A stretch of 64,000 nucleotides of DNA from Tubiluchus corallicola (lineage: Eukaryota > Priapulida > Priapulimorpha > Priapulimorphida > Tubiluchidae). Both the position numbers and the translations under genes were made by a program. Of this stretch, positions 1-11,900 are shown piece by piece. The notes beneath the pieces are model-generated. The model was not told the origin of the DNA and ran no database searches. It saw nothing but the letters and a program-made list of their open reading frames with translations. The number at the start of each line of letters is the position of its first letter. Position 1 is the first letter of the stretch. The DNA is taken from NCBI GenBank assembly GCA_030141605.1, contig JAQGDQ010000031.1:480001-544000 (forward strand), in the 5' to 3' direction.

Positions 1-16
1 AGCTTCAGATAATTTC

Positions 17-272
17 TCATAACTGTGTCTGACTAACTGTAACTGCTTCCATGGCCCTCTGAGGTAAATCATTCCACAAATCCAGCTTTGCTCTTTTCTT
101 GTACAGTTGTAACTGATGTCCTCGCATCATCCTCCCATGGCTCTTAAATGTGCAGAAGTTTCCAACATCATCAGTTCCTTTCATGACGTTGAAAACTTGT
201 ATTAAATCAGCACGCGTCGTTCTAGTTAATAAAGTATGCAGACCTAGACACTTAAGTCGCTGGCAATATGGA
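17..272 (-). mobile_element. 3' end of a CR1/L2-like non-LTR retrotransposon (remnant)
   Basis: Read on the minus strand from about 270 to a TGA at 17-19, one frame gives the typical last segment of a LINE reverse-transcriptase ORF. It contains the motifs RLKCLGL, RADLIQVFNVMKG and KKRAKLDLWNDLPQRA. Only the last 80 or so codons are present, as expected for a 5'-truncated copy or for an element cut by the window edge. The family assignment rests on the general shape of the CR1/L2/Jockey C-terminal region, and the clade is not resolved. Confidence 0.75.
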
Positions 273-850
273 CAATATTTTCAAGGGAATAAACATGAGT
301 AAAATCTGAGATAAGTGAATCACTGCTCGGCTATAGTGTAAGTGCAAAAATCTTTGTCATTGTTAATAAGAGTAAGACTAACAAACTAACTATCAGGAAA
401 ACAGCTTGACGATCATCAACTCACTATAATAGTATAGTAGGTACCAATTCAATTCATTTTATTGCACGGATGCATCAAATATGGCAAGCAAATGGAAGTA
501 TACAAAACTAAAACTATAATATCTACTAATATAACACATTTTATGGATACTAATTTACTATAGTATTGACACAACAGCTTGCAAATAAATTTATGTATCC
601 ATAAAAACTGAAATTCGTTAATATCAAGGAAGGAATGCATATTTGAAAATGGGTAATGAACATAACAGGTTTTTTGTGTGTATGTCAATACATATATTAC
701 TAAGCATCTCGCTTACAAAGAGAGGAAAAATAAGAATTCTGTATGTACTTTCTCTTACTTTGTTATTAAACTACCCCAGTATATCAATCTACAAAATAAA
801 TTTCTTTAGAGTATGGAAGTGAGAAATTCTGCATACATGTTAAAACTAAC
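273..850. other. AT-rich spacer, possible LINE 3' tail
   Basis: No gene is recognised. Near 445-480 the minus strand reads caataaaatgaattgaattg, a form common at the 3' ends of CR1/L2-like LINEs. Part of this stretch may therefore be an old minus-strand LINE 3' UTR. The short open frame at 449-688 has no recognisable content. Confidence 0.4.
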
Positions 851-953
851 CTGGCTTTTGCAAATGTAACTGTTGTTTTTCTGCAGTTAGAACACAAGGA
901 GGAAAAACTACGTCAGTAAAATTCGTTACAACTTTTCGCATGGAAGCAGCCAT
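851..953 (-). CDS. Putative first coding exon of an unidentified minus-strand gene
   Basis: On the minus strand an ATG at 953-951 in good Kozak context (AGAATGG) opens a 34-codon frame beginning MAASMRKVVTNFTDVVFPP. It ends at a good splice donor (CCAG/GTTAGT) at 851/850, leaving phase 1. The 100 bases upstream are less AT-rich than the surroundings and contain CpGs, as a promoter might. I do not recognise the peptide and find no partner exon at 1-850, so the rest of the gene would lie left of the window. It would be divergent from the SPAG5-like gene. This is an inference from start context and donor only. Confidence 0.4.
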
Positions 954-2980
954 TCTAAAATTCTTGGTTAGGCTTAGATCGGAGCCACGCAAATTGTGTG
1001 GTCTTCGTGTTTTTCTCTACAGGAGTTTGCTCGAGCGCGAGAAAATAAGACAGAAGTTGTACAATAATATAAATGCATATAAATTTTTGTGCATATAACT
1101 AATACGGACAGTAATTGCGATATTAACATACTTGAAGACTAAATTAATGAAATTTTTCACTGTACAATATTGTATATGAGCAAATAAATGAAATGAATAG
1201 AATATGAAAAGAGGCTGATCTGATTGGTTGGTTGTTGAACCTCATACCTAATCTAACAAGTATTATAATAGGCGCGTACGGTGTGCTGTATGTTTACTAC
1301 CTACACGCGTGTGACAAAATTCAAATTGTATTACTATTTTGAGAAAAGAAACAGATCAAACTGTCGATCATCTTTTAAAAAGTGAATGTCTAACATAAAT
1401 GTTCAATTCAACTCAAAGTTTATTTTGTTAGTTTTGTTACTTGTTTTTATTTTTGACTTAAATATACTCATTTCTATTGCTTAACTAGTCGTATGCCTCA
1501 ATCCTGAACATCACTGTAGTAATCAACAACTTATTCGAATTTAGTGACCTACTTTTTATTCGTAGGTTGCTTTTTTGCATTTTTACGTCTTTGAATATTG
1601 AGACAATTCCATTTGACAATTTTTTCTTTTCCAGTTAAGTCATCGGTTCCCTAGCACTGCTTTAGATGTCATGATAAAATCACAGCCAGGTGCGACAATT
1701 AAGATTTTACTGTGACGGCGCCCATTCATAATTCATATCTTGTTTGCCAAATTAGTGTTACTGTTTTGTGTAATTATAACTATAAATTAACTGCAACATG
1801 TTGGCATGGTTTATAATAGTTTGAAGCGTGTTACTGCCCCATTAACGTAAAATTATGCTGGAGGTATCTTAGTATAAAAGTTGCTGTTTTTGTAAACAAA
1901 ATCCCAATGCTTGAAGCTTTCAAACAAAAAGTGAAATGCCCATTTCTTGATAAAGCTTAAGCATTGAACCTGAGAACCATATTTTAATTTCTTCTCTTAA
2001 AATTCGTATGTGGTTTTGCATTCCTGGGCTGTGTGTTCATGGTACCAGACTTACACATAATTTGGAGGTCCTGGTTAAAGTCAGGTCAGTCTTGACTTTT
2101 CACCTTTCCTTTTATAAAGTTTGGTTTTAGCAATTTAATAATTGTGCAGTTTTTCCATCATTATTACTAAATTATTTAAAATTTTACATTAACACCATTA
2201 AAATTTTTAAAATATTTTAATTTAATCTCGGCATTCTAGGTCACCATAATCAACGTTGTGTTGAAAGAGTGCTAAGTTCATATTTGAAATTATTTCATTT
2301 TATTAATTGTATTCTCATGCTATTAAAAAGGTGTATTGAATTTTTGAACTATTTAAATTTTACATTTTTATCACATATATTTTTTCAAACAAAAACTTAA
2401 CATACTGTAAGCACTGGCTCTCAAAAGCATGAGTCTTATTATGTGTTAGGGAAACTAATTTTCCGTACTCAATTAGTAAAATTTGTTGATTTGTGATCTA
2501 CAACCTACAAATAAACTGAAATGTCTCTAATGAGCTAGTTAGTGTGAAACGAGATAACAGAGCTGAGATAAATTTTGTTTATTAAATAGTTTAATGTTTA
2601 CTGGTTTTTGATTTATATTTCATGTATTTTGTTAAAGAATTAAATAATAGTGATTCTCCTGTGATAAAGTTTTTTTAGATAAAAAAATAGTAATTCATTG
2701 GAATATTTTTAAATTTGTTGTGCTCCTGGCTTCCTGTTGTTTTTACATCAACACCAGTGTAGTGCAGGAAAAATTATAAACCTTAAGTTTAAAATGAATT
2801 TGTCATGCTGTAGTTGTGTCATGGTTAGCACATGATGCACACCATCATCCTGACTGTGTTTACACAATGGACTAGCTAATTATCATGCATCATAGATTCC
2901 TATTATCTACCCTGCCTGATTTTGTGATCAATATTACAGAACCTGCGAGTGGCTGTGAATTAGTCTTTGTTCACTAGACC
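954..2980. other. Spacer between two divergent putative genes
   Basis: AT-rich sequence with no recognised gene. It may hold both promoters and a non-coding 5' exon of the SPAG5-like gene: a good acceptor (attacag/aacctg) lies at about 2939, 42 bases before the proposed ATG. A stretch near 1175-1200 (caaataaatgaaatgaatag) resembles a LINE 3' tail on the plus strand. Confidence 0.4.
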
Positions 2981-5900
2981 ATGCTGCCTGCCACACGTCC
3001 CTTGTACATTGAACCCACACTGTTGGATGCAGACAGAAGTGGTGTTGTGAACGTTACAGAAAAGGAAAATAGCGTAATTACATGGAAGGTATTTGGAAAG
3101 GTATGAAATTAATTTTTAGTATTTATGTGTTGTACTGATGTATTTTTATGTACTTATTATAATTATTTTCATACTCATTCGTGTTCAAAATGAATATAAT
3201 TTTATATATGTGTGTGTGTGTGTGTATATAAAACTATAGTCCTATCTCTCAGAGACATTTTGGCATTTTTATTAGTTTTATTAATATTATTATAAATTTA
3301 TATCTTAAAATTTGCATATCTGATTAAATTTAAGTATCGAACATGCATAACACCATAATTAGGCTTTAAAGTATACAAGAAACTATTTAACAAAATTATT
3401 ATGAAACGAGTCAAATGGGTATTAGGGCTGTGTCTGTGAGTTTGCAGATACCTTATTTCAAAAACTGCTTTGTTTTTGAAAACAAAAAAAAACAATAGTT
3501 ACTTAACACTTAACCTCAAAGAATAAATTAGCCAAGTAATGCTATTAGTTCTGTGCTGTCAGCAACATAGCTTGTGATGAGAAAATGGTATTTTGTGCCT
3601 GCTTGGTAGTGAAGTTTACTAGTTATAAAACACTAATATGTTTTTAAGGCTTGTCCTTAATGTAATAATACTAAGAGTACCATAAGAATACACTAGAACT
3701 GCTTTGATTCATCTGGGGTTGGATTAGATTTAGATTTATTTAGTCATCTAACAAATCAACATAATACAAGCTATACAATTGCAAATTAACAATGCATTAC
3801 AGTGCTATGAGGGTAGCAGAAGAAATTGTGAGCTATGCTCAACACGGATAAGACTTAATTAATGACATAAGCAACAGCAAAAAATACATTAAATGGAGCG
3901 AAGCAAACGGATTTGAAAAGGATTTGGATAATGATGATCTTGATGATAATAATAATAATTATGACAATGATGGTGATATTAATGCTGATGACAATGGTGG
4001 TGGTGATGACAATGATAATAAATTGATGCTAACGGTGTGATGATGCGCTAGGGTCGATGATTTAAACCAAGTTCTGCAGTGTTATGAAAATAGTATTAAA
4101 ATATTAAACTATAAAAAATACAAAGGTGTGCTATTTTTAACAGAAGGCCGATATGACTCAAGAATTGAGTTTTTTTAATTGTGTTTGAATATGTGTTCTG
4201 ATTTAGCACTTTTTATTTCTGTGCACATTTTACATGTCTTATTTGCATGAATATTGAAAATATATGTTCCACGTAATTGTAACAAAAGTAATCAAACTTT
4301 TAGTGTGAGAATTACTATAACATTTATCACAAAGGTCATAGCTCAAGGTCATGGGATAAGCTGACCCTTGCCTAGGTTATAATATAACAAAATTTCACAT
4401 ATATAAAATAGAAGAGTAAAATTTAGTCGTTTGACTGGAACTTCCCCAACATGCACTGTAACTGTTAGACTTCTGTACTTTTTGGCAAATCTAAGCAAAA
4501 GTGGAACAGGTAAAAGTGGCACAGAAAAAGTGGTACACTTAGTAATACATGTGTTTAGGGTTATTGTTACATTGGGATATTATTATTTTAGTTATTTTTA
4601 CCTCTGCCAAGCAAGTTAATTATGCTTCAACACAGTTTGTCAGTTTGTGTGGTTGTTTTTTGTCTGCTATGACAGTAAACCTAGTACACAAAAACTGTCT
4701 AACAGAAACTGTGTGAAGAATGGCAAAATTTGAATGTTTTCGCCAATTTTTTATGCTAAATTTGACCGAACACCATGTACAAAAAAACCTTCGCAAAGCA
4801 CTTCATGGAGGTCTCAGAAGGAGTGTTTAGTACTTCTTTTTTATTATCACCGCCAGGACACACAACTACAAGTTAGTTGAAGTTCCATTTCGAGAAAATC
4901 TTCTAAAACTGCATAACACTGTTTATAATCTTTGCTTATTAATGCATATAGCCTTATAAGGTGACTTGGTATGTAACTACCGTCGTGACTACAATCGCCA
5001 ACATTAATAGTTAGAAAGGTACGTAACGCTATGTGGAACATGCGTGCATTATTGATAATAAAACTATTTAATGAACAAATATTTTGTGAGACTTTTGCTA
5101 GTCTGTATAAAACCAGTACATGCACATTTTTGTGTGTTTGCGTGTTTGCTTATTTATCTTTGTGCTAAATTTTTTAATCAAAAGAATAAGATTAGGATTG
5201 TTCGGCTTTGGCAGAAATCTGATTTCTACTGAGCACATTCTAGTTTTATTATAGAAATCAATTACATCAAAATAACATATGTGCCATTTTTTCCAGTGCT
5301 ATTTTTACCTAGTTTTCCATTTGTGCCATTTTTCTTTTGCCATTTTTACCATGCCATCTTTTCCTGTGCCATTTTTCCCTGTGCCGTTTTTACCATGCCA
5401 TTTTTCCTGTGCCATTTTCACCACACACCATTTTGGAGGGTATATTTTAGCTGATTATGAAATAATATATCTAGTATGATGGCTGAAATAATGTATCTAG
5501 GCTGATGGCTGAAGAGGGGCTTTTTTCTTCGAGAATTTGTGCACCACACCACAGCAAAACTACAAAGCTGAAAAATCTATGCAGTAAAATAATATTCATA
5601 ATTGCTAAGTTTTTACTTCGCTTTATTCAGCAATGTGAAACGTTAGACGTTACATGTAACGAAAACAGTTTAGAAATTGTATAAATGTAGTGTTGAAAAA
5701 GAGGCAGATGATAAACAAGTACAATCAAAAGTTTAATTTTTATACTGTGTTTGTATTTAGTATACCGTAGTACGTATATAGTATGGTATGGTAGGGTAGG
5801 GTAGGGTACGGTGCGATACGTAAGGTACTGTACAGTATAGTATAGTATAGTATAGTATAGTATAGTATAGTATAGTATAGTATAGTATAGTATAGTATAG

Positions 5901-8900
5901 TATAGTATAGTATAGTATAGTATAGTATAGTATAGTATGGCATGGCATGGTATGGTATAGTATAGTATAGTGTAATATAGTACAGTATAGTATATATTCT
6001 TTATTTGAACCTAAACTAGCTCAACGAAGAGATCATTTTCAATCTAGTATGAGTTTGACGTGATAATTATATAGTTACTTTTAGCCGTCATATGTCAATA
6101 ATGGGATTTACGAAAAACGTACACAGATAAGGGTTCGTATCAGATCTGTTTTGAACGTGAACCAATTTTAAGGAAATCCGAACAGACAAGCATTGTTTAG
6201 CTCTTCCATATGCTATGACAATGAAATGCTTGCGTTGTTGCGTTACTGGTAAAGTCAGTTACTGATATCAATCATGCCATGTTTGTCATACCGTCCTATG
6301 ATTACTAGTATATGGTGCCTGTGTATGTTGACTGATTTAAACTACATAGAATTTAAATTAACGAACGCTATAACAAACACTTGCTAAAAATGTGAAAAGA
6401 AATAAAAATATTTAATGTTCTTTTAACAAATACAATTCGCGAAAAAAATTGTTCTGATGTGCATATAAGCCACATAAAATATTGTCATAGTTATACATAC
6501 AGTTTCTTTAGTTACAAAGCTTTTCAACCTTCGTGGTAGTGTTAAAGAAGTTGGGCACAAGGGCGTAGCCACAGGGGAGTGCAACACCCCTCGAATATTT
6601 TGTAACGAGTGCCCAAAAAGAAGTGAAAGAAGTAAGCACTGCAAGGCAAAAATGTTTGCAAAACGTAAATAATTTTTTTAGTTATTTGCACTGTCTTAAT
6701 ATCTGTTTCATAATGATCATTTTGTTACAAAATTGTATTTTATTTCTAAGCCGAAATAATTTACTTTGAACTGAAGTTGAGATGCTTGTTGCGACCCCTG
6801 CAATCTTCAAAAAATCGCTGTTTGTAAGCTGCCGTGAGCTTGTAATACTGCAACAGTTAACAGACTTCACGACCAGTGTTTTGTTTAGGGACGAATAACT
6901 CAGTATTAATATTCTTGGTATATTTATATATATATATAAGATTCGAGGCTACAGCCCGGACGAGGCCACCATTTGCGGCGATCTATATATCAAACGAAAG
7001 GTCTCGATCTAGTGTCGTGCCATTGATGGTTTATTTTTCGAATTGGGCCCACCGGAAGGAGGGGGGGCGAAAAACCTCCAAAAATGGCCATTTTTCGGCC
7101 GTTTTTTGCAAAAGCAAAAGTTATACGGCTGAGATGTAGAGAACGGGAACGGGCCGAGGGGGGTACTGGGTATGGATAGATAGCCCGTTCAGCGGTGGGT
7201 GTAGTAGGCATATTTAGAATTCCCGAGAGGGCCAGGGCGCCCCGCAACGGGCGTTTTCCCGGACCCAACTCGCGATTTTTTCGAAATTTTGACCAAACAG
7301 CATGCGGGAAAAACGTTCTAGCGTCACCCGGTGGGACTCTAGGAAGGAGATATGGGGCTCTTTACAAAGAGGAAGGACAGGGCTACACGATGATGTGGGC
7401 TATATGTTAGGGCAGGTCCACCGAGAGGAGTACTGGCGAGTTAATTAGAGGTTCCATTTTCGGCATAACTCAGTATTTTACGATAAAGGCAGTTCTGAAT
7501 GCTGCGCGTTGATGTTTAGTAAGTAAGCAATAGTTTTTAAGAGGGGATTTAAACAGTAAAACACGAATCATAAGACTTCTTGCCATCCATAAAACAAAAC
7601 AGATAAAATACACAGGAAAACTAATTGCTTATTGCGTAACTCAGAGTAAGCTAAAGCTGATCCTATTCTTGATCGACTATATATGATGCAAGACAGATTA
7701 AATTTTTTTATCGATTTTCATAGAAAATGATTGTGAATTGAAACTGACTGTGTGAAAAACGATGTGCATGTATAACAATAAAAATCATTTATGCATGTAA
7801 GATTTTCAACGCTCTTTTGCTTCTTTTTTTTAATTCATCAAGAGAAAATTTGTTACAGTTTTATTGCCACAAGTTTGACGAAATCAAAAATCCAAGATGT
7901 TGTAACACACCACAAGCAATTATTGCGTTCTTGTATATTAATAGCTAGTGCTAATTTAACAAACATGTGTACATGTATAATAATGCACAATAAGTACTTG
8001 CATTATATACTTTTATTATAAAATCTGTGCCAGTATACATTTGACATTAGAAGAGCGTGCTAGGTAGTTAGCAATGTTACTAATACACCACAAAGAGCAG
8101 AGCAAGGCTTCTGCTATATAAGCCATCCATGTCCTTCCAAATTCGCCTATATTTGAGGGCCTGGCTCCAAAGTTTTGTTAGCCCGGGTTGGTAGCAACCC
8201 TAGAATACGACCTCAATACATTGTACTTCGCTACGCTCTGGTTTGGAATTCTTACGAACTTTTTATCTGTGGAATTTTCTACCAAAAAATTGTTTCTGTA
8301 ACTACAACCCCTGTTATAGTTAGGCGTACGAAAACTTATAAAGAAACAAAACATCTCTTAACCATTGCGGAAAAAAGTTTCGCGAAAAAATTGTCAGCTG
8401 TGCGTGACTTACCTGCCTCAAAAATCGTAGAATATATTGCAATATCATGTACAGTGTCTTTAGTTACAAGGTTTTACACCCTCAAGACAGAATTAAACAA
8501 GTTCGAAGTTCTCCTGAAACTTGTCGTCTTCGTATTTAATATAATAAAATAAATGCAGATTTTTAATCTCAGAAATAACCTTATTACAAATAAAGATTGA
8601 GATTTTTGCTCAATACTTGCTCAGGTTGACTAAATAGAGCTGACAACAAAATGAAATGCAGCTGAAAATATGTTGGTAGTACAACGACGTGTAATGACGT
8701 CATGCAATTATTGACGTCATGTGTTTACTTTTGTCTGTGAAGTGTAGTGTGAAGCATCCTCTACAGCCTTGTTTGCAGCAGGAATTATGGATTTTAAAGT
8801 AATATGTTTTGACTTTTTTTAATATTTGTCTTTTTCGATGGACTAGCGGTTCGTTATCTTTTGTCTAGTTTTGTTTAGAGCTGATTAATTTTTTTCTTTA

Positions 8901-11900
8901 TTCTGTTACAAGTTTACCAAAATGACATCATTCTTATACCTATAGCCTTATGGCTTATGTACTTATATACAGAAACTAATTTCATTTCAAACGCGTTGCT
9001 TTTTAATATGTGACGGGGAGGAAGACTGACGACTGTTAAGAAGTAAGAATGTTGATTCTCACCCGCAACCGTTTTTACTAAAATTGAACGATTTGCACAA
9101 CAAATATTTGTATAATTTGCGCTAATCGGCTCCCTTATGTTATACTCTTTGATAAAAACTAATTTAGAAAATGCAGAAAGTCGTTTCATGTAGCAAAGTG
9201 AAAATAATCAGCCGTAGCACTGGAACGTATCAAATAATTAGCACTTGGACTTGTTGAAATTCGCAATAGCGTAACACAAAAACATCGTCGGCGTGTTTTT
9301 GTACGGAAATCCGTCATTATAGTTGGGCTGCAATTTAAAACTTGTTTGTAAGATTAACACAATCAGTTATTTCAACTGGCAAAGGTAGACAGATCAGTGA
9401 GATTACTTGTAAAGTATCCACAGTTATGTGTGATTCTTAGCCGCCCCTCTTACCAGGTAGGTGCAGGGAAAAATATGAATTTAAAATCCTAATATAAAGC
9501 AACATATATTAGAACAGCTTCTGTATTGCATCGCTACAAATGCGTGGATTCTTCTGTACAGTAATATGATCGCTGTAAAATCATTTCATCAAAAAATAAA
9601 GACTAAAACTTACATTTCCCCACACACAAGAAATTAGTTGGTGAAGCAGATTAGGACCAGAATTAGGGTTAGGGTTGGAATTAGGGTTACGGTTGGGATT
9701 AGGGTTAGGGTTAGAATTTGGTTAGGGCTGGTGTTAAGGTATTTAAATTGTATGGCGAATTGTAAACTCATTCCAAAATAAAAATAAGTACAGCTTTAAT
9801 TCTTATTATTATTTGATCAAAGAGTTTGAAAAGATAAGTAAGTGCCTTTGTGATGTAATGGTTGGAATAGCTTCTGCAAAGCAGGTTTTGGGTTCGAGTC
9901 CCAGTAAAGGTGCAAAATTGTCTAGACTTTTTAATTTGGTGTTGCTTTCTTGTGTTTATTGGATCTTTACTTTGCCAGCTTGCTGTTGGTAATACTGAAT
10001 ACTGCTGTTATGCTTGATACTGCTATTATTGCTGCTGCTACTGATAATGTTTAGTATGGCTGTCATTGTTGCTGTTGTTGATATTGCCGAATACCGCTGT
10101 TATTGCTGCTGTTGCTTTTAATGCTGAATATTGCTGTTATTGCTGCTGATGATAATGCTGAATACTGTTATTAATGCTACTGTTGTTGGTAATGCTAATT
10201 AACAGTTTGCCGTCATTGATGATGCTGGATACTGCTGTTAATTGCTGCTGTTGCTGATAATACTAATACTGTCACTTTTGCCGCTGTTGCTATTAAATAT
10301 TGCAGGTTTTATGCTGCTGTTGTTAATAATGCTTTTTAAATACTGTACAGTCGTTATTTGTTCTGTTGTAAATAATGCTGAATATTACTCTTATTGCAAT
10401 TGTTGTTGACAATGCAGAATACTGAGCGCTGTTATTGCTGATTGTTGATAATTCTGAATTATGCTAAAGTGAATAGTGCAAGTGTAATCTGTGTATATCA
10501 TATCATTCATGTAGTTGCTGTTCTGGCCGTGTTAACTTATGTGTTTGCAATGTTGCTGCTGTGCAACTGGCACTCTTTACGATGAATACTGCTGTTGTTG
10601 TTAATGCTGAATACTGGATGTGTTAGTGCTGCTGTTATTAATTATGCCAATTATACTGCTGCTGTTGGTAATGCTAAATGCTACTGTTATTGCAGCTGTT
10701 ATTAATAATGCCATTTATATATAGCTGTTATGGCTCTTTTTGTTAATGCTAAATAATTCTATTACTGCTGCTGTTCTTGGTAATGGTAATGCTGCTGTTA
10801 TTGCTACAGATATTGATGATGCTGAATATTGCTGTTATTGCTGCTGCTGTTAATGCTACTGTTGTTGGTAATGCTGTGCCATTGCTGCTGTGGCATATAT
10901 TGTTGTGTATGTCCAAGACTGCTAAAGTACAATATTTGCAAGATGGCATTTACTGGTTACCTTTAAAAATTAGAACCTACAACAGTTGTAATTCAAAGCA
11001 AATATGTTAAAAGGTTCATTAACCTCTCAAAACTTTTGAACTAAGTAACAATATTAATGACGAAGGCTGTGAAACAGATGTGTTCACCCTAGCAGTGTCA
11101 AGTTTAATTTGCCATGTCTGATATCATTAGTGCTGTAATGACCTGTTATTTCTGAACAGGATTTACTGCTATTTAAATGTGAAAAATAGTTTGTGGTGTA
11201 TTAACTAGCATGCACAAATGCCGAAACTTTTTGAATCGTCTTTGGATGAAATGATTGGCATTTGAGCAGAACATCAAAAAAATTTACTTTGTTGCTGTAT
11301 TGGCATTGCTGATCTGGACCAATTCTAACAATGTGCTAAAAAGATTAAACTGTTCTGTTACAGAAACCTGGTGTATCTCACATTACTGGCGAGTTACAAA
11401 GTACAAGAGGGTCCGAACAATTTCTGTCGAGGATCCCTTTAGTAGCAAAGAACATTGACCCGGGCAAACAGGAAAGGAGAAGCCGCAGCGGAATTCTCCT
11501 GTCTGAAAAGAAACCGGGAAAGTAAGAACATATCAGTGTTTGGTTACTTTCGAATAGGTTTTCCTTTGCACAGTTTGTAATATATATGGAAGTAAAAATA
11601 TAAAAAATCAATATATAAAATAAAGAATTATCCTAATTAGTTACATAAAAGCATAGTTACATGGTTATAAAGCTAGATCAGAGTTAAAAAGAAAACAAAA
11701 TTAGCTAACGACTATTTATAAGTACTGTAGCTCCCTGAGTTTCGTTTTAAGTGTTTCAAATTTTTTTAATTTTTCTTAATTCAGATTTGATTGCATACTA
11801 ATTCTCGTAATAACGACATTTGGTGTTCTAAGATCTAACTGACGTATCCAGGCAATTAAGGCAGGAAAACTTAATAAACGAGTAAGCCAGTGCTTGACAT

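Larger units (their letters stand above)
3101..11363. other. Long first intron of the SPAG5-like gene, repeat-rich
   Basis: This 8.3-kb intron holds most of the simple repeats on the left side: a (GT)n run, degenerate GAT triplets, a TGCCATTTTT-rich block, the (TATAG)n array, copy 1 of the GC-rich dispersed repeat, paired CRE sites, a TTAGGG block, a tRNA-like sequence and a 950-bp degenerate TGC/TGT array. No other exon of the gene was recognised in it apart from the optional short exon near 8787. Confidence 0.6.

Noticed and set aside
5740-5948. Two overlapping minus-strand frames of 63-67 codons
   Set aside because: They are translations of the TATAG repeat and consist of cyclic Tyr/Thr/Ile/Leu.
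6558-6802. Possible second hAT-like MITE (caagggcgtagcc ... gcgacccctg)
   Set aside because: The ends match poorly and the flanking eight bases are unrelated.
8175-8552. 125-codon plus-strand frame in SPAG5-like intron 1
   Set aside because: No recognised motif, no sign of splicing, and composition like the surrounding AT-rich DNA. Could be a decayed element.
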